Positions 7,903 through 17,153 of a DNA stretch of 44,765 nt are shown here, one piece after another; the first letter of the stretch is position 1, and each line of letters begins with the position of its first letter. A program made the position numbers and the translations under genes. The notes beneath the pieces were generated by a model. That model did no database searches. It was not told where the DNA came from and worked only from the letters and a program-made list of their open reading frames with translations. Source of the stretch: Lachnospiraceae bacterium (lineage in GTDB: Bacteria > Bacillota > Clostridia > Lachnospirales > Lachnospiraceae); assembly GCA_017513005.1 (NCBI GenBank), contig JAFWDM010000058.1, positions 1 to 44,765 on the forward strand, given 5' to 3'.

Positions 7903-9534
7903 TTAATAATCGTCGAAGATCCCTTCCTCGGAGATCCCGTTCACCGGAAAATCCTCCGGCATCATATCCCCGTAGGATTCTCTGTCATACTCCTGCGGCA
8001 TATTTTCAGGAGTCCCGGTTCCCCCGTATGCAGGCAGGGCCCCGGTGCCTCCGTATACAGACGGGCCCCCGGAACCTCCATACACTGGTGTCTGTCCGCC
8101 GCCTCCGTTCATGGGCGGCGCCCCGTAAAAACCGCCGGAATCATTTCCGGCATGTTCCATCTCATACCGCTCCATAAAGCGGACAGTTCTTTCATCATGC
8201 AGGATAAAGATCATCTCTACGATGCCCAGCATGATCAGCGTGGACAGGACGGAACTGCCTCCATAGCTGACCAGCGGGAGCGTGACACCTGTGAGGGGAA
8301 TGAATTTCGTCTCACCGCCTACGGTCAGGAAGGTCTGGAAAATGTAGCATACTGCAGCCCCGTAGGTAAAGAGCTGGAAAAACCGGTTCGAATAGCCGGC
8401 CGAAAGGACCAGGATCCGCAGAAAGCTGTTGATACACAAAAGGAGCAGACAGATGCCGAAGACCAGTCCCATCTCCTCCACGATCGCCGAAAAAATAAAA
8501 TCCGATTCGACGAGCGGAATGCTGCCCGGCGATCCCTGCGTAAGCCCCGCTCCCCACAGTCCGCCGTAACCGAGTGCGAACAGGGACTGGGCGATCTGAT
8601 AGCCGAGTCCGTCGATGATCCCGTCTGCCAGCGGATCTCTCCAGATCAGGACACGGACCTGCACATGGGAAAACAAAAGATAACAGAGTACTGATCCCAG
8701 CGCCCCCAAAAGGAGCCCGCCGAAAACGACCCTCCAGCGCGCGGTCGCCAGAAACAGCATCATCAGATAGACGACAAAGAAGATCAGGGCCCCTCCCAGA
8801 TCCCTGGACAGGACCAGGATCCCGACGTGTACGATGGAGAGGGCCGTCACAAAAACAGCCTTTGCCGGAGTGACCTCTCCGCTCAGCATTCCCGCCAGCA
8901 TCAGGATAAACAGGATCTTGACAAATTCCGAAGGCTGGAAGGTGAATCCGGCGATCGTATAGGTGATGTTCGCCCCGTTGACCGCAACGGACAAAACCAG
9001 GACTCCGGCCAGGGCCGCGATCCCCAGAAGTCCGAAGACCAGCCCCAGATGGCGCATGGAATCAAAGATCTTCCTGAAAAAGGGGATCACAAGCATGAGC
9101 AGCAGACCCGCCGACGCCATCACAAACTGTTTGATGGGTACATTGGTGCTGTACAGCGAGTCCTCGGGATTCCCGTAATAACAGATCCTGGTGATCATGA
9201 CAAACCCGATGGACAAAAGCATACAGATATTGTTGAACAGCATCATGTTTGCCATCTCATGGACGATCCTGTACAGGACCATGAAGGACAGCAGAAAGAG
9301 CACTTCCATCGCGCACAGAAGGACCAGCCGTCTGCTCAGGGCTCCCCCGACAAACCAGGCGACCGTCAGGTTCGCATTGACTAAAAAGGCTGCCAGAAGG
9401 ACTCTTTGAACGATCTCGACGACACGAAGAAACCGCCTGCCGTGCGCAGCGAATCCCAGATACGACAGGAGCGTAAAGAGCACCAGGATCCCTGTATTCA
9501 CATATTTAGAAAGAGAAATCGCATATGCATTCAT
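7903..9534 (-). CDS. SEDS-family peptidoglycan glycosyltransferase (FtsW/RodA/SpoVE)
   Basis: A 543-residue polytopic protein with about ten or more TM helices, polymerising lipid II into glycan strands. SEDS signatures: FQPSEFVKILFILMLA, the large extracellular loop with GYQIAQSLFALGYGGLWG, and the terminal GVTLPLVSYGGSSVLSTL. The N-terminus has several extra helices before the catalytic core, as in FtsW-like proteins of Actinobacteria and Clostridia. The last ~75 residues form a Gly/Pro/Tyr-rich tail with repeated VYGGxGG-type units and then an acidic end; this is probably disordered and cytoplasmic. It is upstream of its PBP partner and 22 bp downstream of the U32 gene. Confidence 0.93.
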   Translation of the reverse strand: MNAYAISLSKYVNTGILVLFTLLSYLGFAAHGRRFLRVVEIVQRVLLAAFLVNANLTVAWFVGGALSRRLVLLCAMEVLFLLSFMVLYRIVHEMANMMLFNNICMLLSIGFVMITRICYYGNPEDSLYSTNVPIKQFVMASAGLLLMLVIPFFRKIFDSMRHLGLVFGLLGIAALAGVLVLSVAVNGANITYTIAGFTFQPSEFVKILFILMLAGMLSGEVTPAKAVFVTALSIVHVGILVLSRDLGGALIFFVVYLMMLFLATARWRVVFGGLLLGALGSVLCYLLFSHVQVRVLIWRDPLADGIIDGLGYQIAQSLFALGYGGLWGAGLTQGSPGSIPLVESDFIFSAIVEEMGLVFGICLLLLCINSFLRILVLSAGYSNRFFQLFTYGAAVCYIFQTFLTVGGETKFIPLTGVTLPLVSYGGSSVLSTLIMLGIVEMIFILHDERTVRFMERYEMEHAGNDSGGFYGAPPMNGGGGQTPVYGGSGGPSVYGGTGALPAYGGTGTPENMPQEYDRESYGDMMPEDFPVNGISEEGIFDDY

Positions 9535-9556
9535 AGATCACCCGTCACATTTTCTG

Positions 9557-12127
9557 TCAGAGCGCCCCGGTCCTGAAATGCCCGTTTGTATATTCCCGGA
9601 AAGGGGTGTTCGCCGCCGGGCGGGCCCCGCGGGATCCCGCCTTTTTGTTGCTGCCTGACACACTGCCCGGTACTCTGCCTTCCTTATTATCCATCAGGCT
9701 GTGGAAAAAGTGCAGGACATCAGACGTCTCCTGCCCCGATTCCGTCGTAAACATGCACAGATGGACCGGTATTTCCCGGCACAGCCCCCGCCCCGCAAAC
9801 TGATGGAGAGAGAGCGGCACGGCATTATAGACAGTATTGGAGCATTCCGCACAGCGGCATCGGACCGGGAGATGCTTCCCCATCCGGTCCTCCAGGTACC
9901 AGAAGCTGTCCGGCTCCCCTTTTCCCGTCTTTTTATCCCTGCTGCACAGGTTTTCTGTCTTTCGTATGCAGCCGGCGCTTTCCATCATGGGGATACGCCC
10001 GTAGACGGGAAGGACCAGTCTCTCCTGCATACAGAGCATACCTTCGCCGGTGCTTTTGTTTTCCGAAGTACACGAAGAAAGGAGAGGTCCGGCAGAAAGC
10101 GCGGCGCTTCGGATCCCTTTCTCCTCCAGCTCCAGGGGGGTGATGATCCTGTGGCAGTCCCGGGCCAGAGCCGCCATGGAACGTCCGTTCCACGCATAGA
10201 GGGAGGCATCCGCAATGATCTGCCCCCTGTACCCTGTCTGTTTCACCAGCACCAGTTCTTCCAGGGTTCTCACCAGGACGCCTGAAAACCCGCTTTTTTC
10301 CGCCTCCAGTATCTGTTTTCTCAACTTCTCTCTGTAAGAGACGCGGAAAACCGGCGGCAGGGCGCGGAAATATTGTATAAAAGCCGGTGCACTTTTGTGC
10401 GGATCGGGAGAAAAGCCCCCGTCGATGATGATGCAGGCACAGCCGGCATCCTGTGCGGCCTGCAGCTGGGCAGGTGTGGACACCAGCGCCCAGAGCTGCC
10501 TTTGAAGCGCAGAAGGCTCCTGCGCCTGATAGATTCCGGCAGATTTTCCTGTACCGGACACAGAGCCACACTCCTTAGCAGCTGCGGATACAGGGTTATT
10601 GTCTGCAGAGGCTGCGGATACAGGATCATTGCCTGCGGCAGCTGCCTCCGCCCGGTTCCCGTGCCTGCCTGCCATAAGGTCCTCCAGCCGCTGCAGCGTG
10701 TCCCTGCGCAGTGCATTGACAGCGCTGACGGGCAAAAACACATTTTCATCGGCTTCCAGTTCCAGAGAGGAAAAGGCGAAGAGGCTTCCGCCGGTCTTTT
10801 GCAGCCGGGCCCTGATCGCTTCCGGCTCCAGCGGCCTGCCCTCTGCAGCCTGCACGACAGGTCCTTCGCAGGAAGCGCTTTGCCTGCCTGCCCCTTCCGC
10901 GGCTTCTTCGGTCCGGACAAAAAGCCTCGCAGGTTCTCCGATCCTGAAAACAGCCCTGCCCGCGATCTGTTTCCGGGGAAGGCCTAACAGATATTTCTGC
11001 CGGATCTCTTTTTCTAGGCCGGGATCCATGCCTGCATAACCGGGTTTCCCGATCGTGACAAGGTTTCTCCCGTTTTTTGCATGGTAGTAGCCTGTGCCCA
11101 GGGATGTCCGGATATAGAGTGCATGCAGCTTTTTCAGATCCTCTTCCTCCACCCTCCAGGGCTCCCTTCTGCCTGCCCCGGTCCATGCATAGCAGCGGTC
11201 TATATATTTGCGGTAGATCGCGGTCACGCCCGCCGCATAGACAGGCTGCTTCATCCTGCCCTCGATCTTGAAGGACGTGATCCCCGCATCGATGAGTTCG
11301 GGAAGGATGGAAAGGACACACAGATCCTTCATGGAGAGCGGATAGACCTCCTTTTTCCCGGCATCCGGACCGGCCCTGTGTCCATCCGCGTCCAGGATTC
11401 TGTAGGGAAGCCTGCAGGTACCCGCGCACCGGCCCCGGTTTCCGCTCCGGCCGCCCAGAAAGCTGGACATCAGGCATCTGCCGGAATAGGAATAACACAT
11501 CGCTCCGTGGATGAAAGCTTCTATTTCGATCGGTTCAGCTTCGATCGGTTCAACCGGTTCTGCATCAAAGGGTTCTGCCGCAGATGATTCAAAACCAGAG
11601 GGTTCCGCAGCCGGATCCTGTCCCTTCCCGGTCCGGACCCACTGCAGGTCCTCCCGCCGGAGCAGTCTGATCTCCTCCAGGGAAAGCTCTCTGGCAGGAA
11701 CGACGCGGCGCACGCCGAACCGGCGCAGATACTGCACTGCCTCCGGGGAAGTCACGGAGAGCTGGGTACTCGCATGCAGCGGCAGGCCCGGGCACTGCGC
11801 AGAGAGCGCCGCCAAGACACCGATATCCTGGACGATCACACCGTCGAGCCCGGCCTCGTACAAGACCTGCACGAACCTGACCAGGTCCTCCATCTCCGTC
11901 TCCCGTGTCAGCACATTTGCCGTCAGGTAAACCTTCCTGTTCAGGATGTGGGCCTCCCGAATCGCCCGCACGATCTCCTCTGTAGAAAAATTGTCTGCGT
12001 AGGCCCTGGCACCGAACCGTTCTCCGCCGAGATAGACCGCATCGGCCCCGGCGCTGAGCGCACCTTCAAAAGCCTCCCTGCTGCCTGCCGGCGAGAGAAG
12101 CTCCACCCTTTTCGGGATTTTATCCAT
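9557..12127 (-). CDS. U32 family peptidase-like protein (RlhA/TrhP relatives)
   Basis: An 856-residue member of the U32 family, whose characterised relatives act in tRNA or rRNA hydroxylation. The N-terminal TIM-barrel core reads ELLSPAGSREAFEGALSAGA and DAVYLGGERFGAR. The conserved Cys cluster that can bind Fe-S is intact: GAMCYSYSGRC and NRGRCAGTCRLPY. The C-terminal half is the extension found in long U32 proteins. Two low-complexity inserts are unusual: one just before the EAFIHGAMC motif (AEP-rich, ~11,500-11,600) and one around 10,560-10,640 (repeated PVSAA units). Neither contains stops. The start at 12127 has AGGAT about 5 nt upstream. It is followed closely by the SEDS gene. Confidence 0.9.
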   Translation of the reverse strand: MDKIPKRVELLSPAGSREAFEGALSAGADAVYLGGERFGARAYADNFSTEEIVRAIREAHILNRKVYLTANVLTRETEMEDLVRFVQVLYEAGLDGVIVQDIGVLAALSAQCPGLPLHASTQLSVTSPEAVQYLRRFGVRRVVPARELSLEEIRLLRREDLQWVRTGKGQDPAAEPSGFESSAAEPFDAEPVEPIEAEPIEIEAFIHGAMCYSYSGRCLMSSFLGGRSGNRGRCAGTCRLPYRILDADGHRAGPDAGKKEVYPLSMKDLCVLSILPELIDAGITSFKIEGRMKQPVYAAGVTAIYRKYIDRCYAWTGAGRREPWRVEEEDLKKLHALYIRTSLGTGYYHAKNGRNLVTIGKPGYAGMDPGLEKEIRQKYLLGLPRKQIAGRAVFRIGEPARLFVRTEEAAEGAGRQSASCEGPVVQAAEGRPLEPEAIRARLQKTGGSLFAFSSLELEADENVFLPVSAVNALRRDTLQRLEDLMAGRHGNRAEAAAAGNDPVSAASADNNPVSAAAKECGSVSGTGKSAGIYQAQEPSALQRQLWALVSTPAQLQAAQDAGCACIIIDGGFSPDPHKSAPAFIQYFRALPPVFRVSYREKLRKQILEAEKSGFSGVLVRTLEELVLVKQTGYRGQIIADASLYAWNGRSMAALARDCHRIITPLELEEKGIRSAALSAGPLLSSCTSENKSTGEGMLCMQERLVLPVYGRIPMMESAGCIRKTENLCSRDKKTGKGEPDSFWYLEDRMGKHLPVRCRCAECSNTVYNAVPLSLHQFAGRGLCREIPVHLCMFTTESGQETSDVLHFFHSLMDNKEGRVPGSVSGSNKKAGSRGARPAANTPFREYTNGHFRTGAL

Positions 12128-12179
12128 GAATGATCCTCACTCTGTCGGGGCATATCCAAGCGGCGCAAGGAAACGCACC

Positions 12180-12201
12180 CGTTATGAATCCGTTATGATT
12201 C
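12180..12201. repeat. 11-bp tandem repeat upstream of the U32 gene
   Basis: CGTTATGAATC (12180-12190) is followed directly by CGTTATGATTC (12191-12201), 10/11 identical, about 55 bp upstream of the U32 start. It could be an operator or a simple slippage product. Confidence 0.6.
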
Positions 12202-12227
12202 CATTATCATTTCTGAGGTATAAAATA

Positions 12228-12575
12228 TCAGGAAGAAAGCCCTTCCTTTGCCTCATGCCGGACCGCTTCAAGCTTCATCTGCGTCGCGACGAGTTCATGC
12301 TTGAAGTCCGCAAGTTCCTGCTCCTTCTCGTCGATCCTCTTCCTGAGCTTTCGAATCTCGCTCCTGGCTTTGAAGTAATCATCCGCCAGATTCAGCTGTA
12401 AAAGCACATTGCGCATATCAAAGGGGACATTCCGGTATTCCTCATCACTCTTGAGCTGCGCGATCTTGCCGTTGAGATAGGAAGCGACCTCCTGGAGATA
12501 TTCTTCACTCTCATTGCCGCTCAGCGTATAGGTTTTGCCGCCGATCGTCACCCTGGTAGCGGTTTTTGCTGCCAT
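12228..12575 (-). CDS. zapA: Cell division protein ZapA
   Basis: A 115-residue ZapA homologue. The N-terminal globular part reads TRVTIGGKTYTLSGNESEEY; the rest is a long charged helix (RKLRKRIDEKEQELADFKHE) that forms the antiparallel coiled-coil tetramer. ZapA bundles FtsZ filaments at the division site. Length fits the family (about 85-120). The gene has its own promoter overlapping the 3' end of ruvB (12683-12712) and GGGGAGG upstream of the ATG. U32 genes are often found next to zapA in Clostridia, as here. Confidence 0.93.
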   Translation of the reverse strand: MAAKTATRVTIGGKTYTLSGNESEEYLQEVASYLNGKIAQLKSDEEYRNVPFDMRNVLLQLNLADDYFKARSEIRKLRKRIDEKEQELADFKHELVATQMKLEAVRHEAKEGLSS

Positions 12576-12682
12576 ATCTGTCCCTCCCCATACTCTGCCC
12601 TGCCCGAGCCTTCCGAAAATCCATCGCCGCCGAACTGCCCGGCTGCAGGATCAACGGTTCAGGCTTCGTACTTGAACTATTG

Positions 12683-12712
12683 ATTATACCTGAAATCCCT
12701 CCGGTATTGCAA
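12683..12712 (-). promoter_or_regulatory. Sigma-A promoter of zapA
   Basis: Minus strand: TTGCAA (12707-12712), an 18-bp spacer and TATAAT (12683-12688). The -35 and spacer lie within the last codons of ruvB, whose stop is at 12684. The leader is about 100 nt. Confidence 0.7.
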
Positions 12713-13694
12713 GTCCCATGTGCTCGTATGCTCTTGCGGTCGCCATACGTCCGCGGGGCGTCCGGTTGATAAACCCGTTCTGCAGCAGGTAGGGCTCGAT
12801 CAGGTCCTCGATCGTTCCGGCATCCTCTCCGATCGAAGCCGCCAGCGTATCCAGGCCCGCGGGGCCGCCTCCGTAGGTCTCCATCAAAGTCGTCAGAAAC
12901 CGCCTGTCCGCGCGGTCCAGCCCCATGCGGTCGACCTCCATCAGATCCAGCGCCGTCGTCGCGACTTCCTCCGTGATCCTGCCGTCATACCGGACCTGTG
13001 CGAAATCGCGGACCCGCTTCAGGATCCGGTTTGCCAGCCGCGGTGTGCCCCGGCTGCGCCTTGCCATCTCCAGAGCGCCCTCTTCCGCAATGGAAACGCG
13101 CAGTTTTTTTGACGAATTTATAATGATCGTACTCAGTTCCTGCGGGGTATAGAACTCCAGCCGGTGGATCTCTCCGAACCGGTCGCGCAGGGGTGCCGAT
13201 AAGAGCCCTGCCCTGGTGGTCGCTCCGATCAGGGTGAACTTCGGAAGATCCAGCCGGATCGACCGCGCATTGGCCCCCTTTCCAATCAGAATATCGATCG
13301 CAAAATCCTCCATGGCGGGATAGAGCACCTCCTCCACCTGCTTGTTCAGCCGGTGGATCTCGTCGACGAAGAGGATATCTCCCTCCGCGAGCCCGTTCAG
13401 GACAGCCGCCATTTCACCCGGCTTCTCGATGGCAGGGCCGCTCGTCACCCGGATATTTACGCCCATCTCATTGGCGATGATCCCCGCCAGCGTCGTCTTA
13501 CCGAGCCCGGGAGGCCCGTAAAAGAGGATGTGATCCAGCGCCTCGCCCCTCTGCCTGGCTGCCTCTATGGAGATCATGAGGCTGTCCTTGATCCGGTCCT
13601 GCCCGATATACGCAGACAGACTCTTCGGCCGCAGAGAATTCTCTACTCTTTCATCTTCTTTGGTGAATTTTGTCTCTATGACTCTTCTTTCCAT
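12684..13694 (-). CDS. ruvB: Holliday junction branch migration ATPase RuvB
   Basis: A 336-residue RuvB that drives branch migration with RuvA. Walker [11 protein letters not shown], Walker B DEIHR, sensor [18 protein letters not shown], and the C-terminal winged helix with RTPRGRMAT, the DNA-binding part. A TTG 24 nt further upstream is also in frame, but the ATG at 13694 has AGAGAG upstream and gives the usual N-terminus ([15 protein letters not shown], then [12 protein letters not shown]). It is the second gene after ruvA; the 124-bp gap contains a perfect palindrome (13723-13744). Confidence 0.97.
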   Translation of the reverse strand: MERRVIETKFTKEDERVENSLRPKSLSAYIGQDRIKDSLMISIEAARQRGEALDHILFYGPPGLGKTTLAGIIANEMGVNIRVTSGPAIEKPGEMAAVLNGLAEGDILFVDEIHRLNKQVEEVLYPAMEDFAIDILIGKGANARSIRLDLPKFTLIGATTRAGLLSAPLRDRFGEIHRLEFYTPQELSTIIINSSKKLRVSIAEEGALEMARRSRGTPRLANRILKRVRDFAQVRYDGRITEEVATTALDLMEVDRMGLDRADRRFLTTLMETYGGGPAGLDTLAASIGEDAGTIEDLIEPYLLQNGFINRTPRGRMATARAYEHMGLAIPEGFQV

Positions 13695-13722
13695 TTGCAC
13701 TCTCTTTGTACTTGCCAAGATT

Positions 13723-13744
13723 CAAGACTCGCTCGCGAGTCTTG
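13723..13744. repeat. Perfect 10-bp palindrome between ruvA and ruvB
   Basis: CAAGACTCGC (13723-13732) is the exact complement of GCGAGTCTTG (13735-13744) with a 2-nt loop. There is no U-tract on either side, so it is not a typical terminator. It could stabilise the ruvAB message or be a remnant of a small mobile repeat. Confidence 0.8.
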
Positions 13745-13818
13745 CGCACCTATCCCACGACTGAGGTCACGGGCATTGCGCGATGAAGAATAAACCAGTG
13801 TGGATCTGCCCCTTTGTT

Positions 13819-14451
13819 TTACAGATACCGCAGTGCCTCCCTGAGGATCGCCTCGGTATCCTCCTTCTGCGCACATTTTTTCACCGCGCGTGCCGCCTCT
13901 GCGCGCAGATATCCGAGCGCGACCAGGGCCTCGACAGCATCCCCGGCGGGACTGCTCTCCACACTCTCCGACTCCGCCGCAGGGCTTCCGGCGATCCTGC
14001 CGGATGCCAGCAGGCCGTCGTCCTCCCCTTCCGCCGCATAGACGGAAGAGATCTTATCCCGCAGATCCAGGATCAGACGCTCCGCGGTCTTCTTTCCGAC
14101 GCCCGGAGCGCGGGCGATCATCTTTGCATCCCCGGTCACGATCGCGAACCTCAGATCATCCGCCGACAGAACGGACAAAAGGCTCAGCCCGCCCTTCGGC
14201 CCGATCCCGCTCACCGTGATCAGCTGTCTGAACAGGGACAGGTCGTCCCGTGAGAGAAAACCGTACAGAGCGATCTGTCCCTCCCGGAGGTAGGTATACG
14301 TATACATTTTTACGGCATTTCCGGTTCCGATGGCAGACAGGCCGCTGGAGACCTCGGCTGAAATATTCACCTCATACCCGACTCCGCCCACATCGATCAC
14401 AGCTGTATCTGCGGAAAAACTCTCGATCAGTCCTGACAAAAACGCTATCAT
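13819..14451 (-). CDS. ruvA: Holliday junction branch migration protein RuvA
   Basis: A 210-residue RuvA that forms the tetrameric clamp on Holliday junctions. The OB-fold domain starts MIAFLSGLIES. The two helix-hairpin-helix motifs are GIGPKGGLSLL and GVGKKTAERLILDLRDK. A Ser/Glu-rich linker (~150-165) joins the C-terminal RuvB-binding domain. The ATG at 14451 fits family length (~200) and has GGAG 5 nt upstream; longer in-frame starts would add an unrelated Cys-rich extension. Confidence 0.97.
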   Translation of the reverse strand: MIAFLSGLIESFSADTAVIDVGGVGYEVNISAEVSSGLSAIGTGNAVKMYTYTYLREGQIALYGFLSRDDLSLFRQLITVSGIGPKGGLSLLSVLSADDLRFAIVTGDAKMIARAPGVGKKTAERLILDLRDKISSVYAAEGEDDGLLASGRIAGSPAAESESVESSPAGDAVEALVALGYLRAEAARAVKKCAQKEDTEAILREALRYL

Positions 14452-14541
14452 CTCCACTCCCTGCCGGCCGCAGGCCGGACCAAATCCTATATTCTTCACC
14501 GCGCAAGACCCGCGGGCGAGTTTTGATTTCACATGAGTTAC

Positions 14542-14569
14542 ACATTACCACAAATCGCCCCGAATGCAA
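14542..14569 (-). promoter_or_regulatory. Probable promoter of ruvAB
   Basis: Minus strand: TTGCAT (14564-14569), a 16-bp spacer and TAATGT (14542-14547), preceded by TGG as an extended -10. It lies ~90 bp upstream of the ruvA start, just beyond the last terminator of the ilvC unit. Confidence 0.6.
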
Positions 14570-14592
14570 ATCTCCGGGATGACTCTTCACAC

Positions 14593-14618
14593 AAAAAAAG
14601 CACCTGAATGCCTGTGCT
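14593..14618 (-). terminator. Third terminator-like hairpin after ilvC
   Basis: A 5-bp stem (AGCAC 14599-14603 against GTGCT 14614-14618) followed on the minus strand by seven U (14593-14599). Weak stem but a full U-tract. Confidence 0.5.
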
Positions 14619-14626
14619 ACGGGCAG

Positions 14627-14660
14627 AAAAAAAGCTCTCTGCCCCTTGACGGCCGAGAGC
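14627..14660 (-). terminator. Second terminator after ilvC
   Basis: A 6-bp stem GCTCTC/GAGAGC (14634-14639 against 14655-14660) followed on the minus strand by seven U (14627-14633). Confidence 0.65.
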
Positions 14661-14700
14661 CTTTGCAGACAGCGCCGGATTCTTGTGCACCGGCAGCGGG

Positions 14701-14742
14701 AAAGAAAACCGGGCCTGCGGGGGCATAGACTCCCGCAGGCCC
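14701..14742 (-). terminator. First terminator after ilvC
   Basis: A perfect 11-bp GC-rich stem (14711-14721 against 14732-14742), then on the minus strand GG and UUUUCUUU. It lies 27 bp past the ilvC stop. Together with the two hairpins further on, this fills most of the 318-bp ilvC-ruvA gap; the ruvAB promoter occupies the rest. Confidence 0.85.
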
Positions 14743-14769
14743 GTCCTGAAACTGTTGATCATCTGATCA

Positions 14770-15837
<1,068 letters not shown>

Positions 15838-15911
15838 CTAAATGGTACTCTATCAGATCTGCGAAAGCCCCGGGCTCCGCAGTTCCTCACGGTTTAAAAG
15901 CGGCGGCAGGA

Positions 15912-16469
15912 TCAGCACGTCCTGTCGGAAATACCCGCACCCAGGCGCATGTCATCGACGTAGATGACGTTCTTCGTCCCGCGTCCCAGACCTGCCACAC
16001 CGGTCCTTGCAAGCTCCAGGATCTCGTATCCGCTGATCAGGCGGATAAAAGCGTCGACCTTGCCGGAATTGCCGGTGATCTCGATCATCAGGCTCTCCGC
16101 GGAGACGTCGATGATATTGCCGCGGAAGATATTGGCCAGCGCGATCACATTTTCCCGCTGGGTCGAATCCGCCCGGACCTTGATCATCGCCAGTTCGCGG
16201 TAGACGCTCTCCTCCGGCTTCAGCTCGTGGATATCGCGGACATCGACCAGCTTGCTGACCTGCTTCTCGATCTGTTCCATAATGTCGTCGTCCCCGGAGG
16301 TGGCGATCGTGATCCTGGTGATCCTGGGCTCCGCCGTCACGCCGGCGGTGATGCTTTCAATGTTGTACCCGCGTCTGGAAAACAGGCCGGAAATACGGCT
16401 CAGTACACTGGGGTTGTTGTCGACAAGGATCTGGAATACTTTTGTCTGTTTGACTTCGGATGTACTCAT
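15912..16469 (-). CDS. ilvN: Acetolactate synthase small subunit, copy with its own promoter
   Basis: A 185-residue regulatory subunit. The N-terminal ACT domain reads VFQILVDNNPSVLSRISGLF and RRGYNIESITAGVT, which is the valine-binding fold. The C-terminal small-subunit domain follows (REL, then DVSAESLMIEITG). These proteins activate the large subunit and give feedback inhibition by valine. The ATG at 16469 fits the family N-terminus, but AGGAGG lies 14 nt upstream, so the exact start is less certain. A second small subunit lies just upstream. Its own promoter (16578-16606) makes ilvN-ilvC a separate unit. Confidence 0.92.
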   Translation of the reverse strand: MSTSEVKQTKVFQILVDNNPSVLSRISGLFSRRGYNIESITAGVTAEPRITRITIATSGDDDIMEQIEKQVSKLVDVRDIHELKPEESVYRELAMIKVRADSTQRENVIALANIFRGNIIDVSAESLMIEITGNSGKVDAFIRLISGYEILELARTGVAGLGRGTKNVIYVDDMRLGAGISDRTC

Positions 16470-16577
16470 AGCTGAAAACCATCCCTCCTGGTAACTGTGA
16501 ACATGTCTGCACAGCAGCTGCACGGCCGCGCCGTCTGCCTGTCCCCGCAGGAAACAGATCCGGCACAGATACAGGCC

Positions 16578-16606
16578 ATTATAGCGCTGTGGCGCGTTAA
16601 AGTCAA
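16578..16606 (-). promoter_or_regulatory. Strong sigma-A promoter of ilvN-ilvC
   Basis: Minus strand: TTGACT (16601-16606), a 17-bp spacer and consensus TATAAT (16578-16583). The leader of ~100 nt contains GC-rich inverted-repeat sequence. It starts 27 bp beyond the end of the upstream small-subunit gene. Confidence 0.85.
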
Positions 16607-16632
16607 TGGATACAAGGAAACGCTTTTAAAGG

Positions 16633-17118
16633 TTATCCCGGCTCGTTGCACTTGGTCATGGCCAGCACTCCGGTGCGGGTGATCTCCACGATGCTCACGG
16701 ATTTGAGGGTATCCATGAAGATCGAGACCCTCTCGGGTGTGTCGCACATCTGGATCATCATCTGGTTGCGGGACATATCCACGATCTGCGCGCCCATGAT
16801 CTGGCAGTTGTCTATGATGTCATGGCGGTTGCTGCGGTTGTAACGGACCTTCACGAGCAGGAGCTCGCGGTTGATGCTCTCGGATTCGTCAAAGGTCTTG
16901 ACCTTGATGACATCCAGCTTTTTATTGAGCTGCTTCTCGATCTGTTCGAGGGTGCGTTCGTCGCCGGAACTCACGATGACCATACTGGAAACATCGCGGT
17001 CATCTGTCTCCCCGACCGTGATCGAATCGATATTGAAGCAGCGCCGCCAGAAAAGTCCTGCTGTCTTGCAGAGGACGCCGGCCCGGTTTTCCACCAGAAT
17101 AGAGTAGATTCTTTTCAT
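16633..17118 (-). CDS. ilvH: Acetolactate synthase small subunit-like ACT protein
   Basis: A 161-residue ACT protein of the IlvN/IlvH family. N-terminal ACT domain: RIYSILVENRAGVLCKTAGLF and RRCFNIDSITVGET. C-terminal domain: RELLLVKVRYN, QIVDMSRNQMMIQMCDTPER. It is clearly diverged from the neighbouring small subunit. It follows ilvB by 35 bp with a good GGGAGGAG site, so it is the subunit made with the large subunit. Two small subunits may allow alternative holoenzymes or different feedback control; this is inference. Confidence 0.88.
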   Translation of the reverse strand: MKRIYSILVENRAGVLCKTAGLFWRRCFNIDSITVGETDDRDVSSMVIVSSGDERTLEQIEKQLNKKLDVIKVKTFDESESINRELLLVKVRYNRSNRHDIIDNCQIMGAQIVDMSRNQMMIQMCDTPERVSIFMDTLKSVSIVEITRTGVLAMTKCNEPG

Positions 17119-17153
17119 ATCTTGCCACTCCTCCCTGAGGCAGGTTTACTGTG

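Noticed and set aside
13676-13876. Short minus-strand frame covering the ruvA-ruvB gap
   Set aside because: It overlaps both ruvA and ruvB in another frame, lacks a good ribosome binding site and has no recognisable product.
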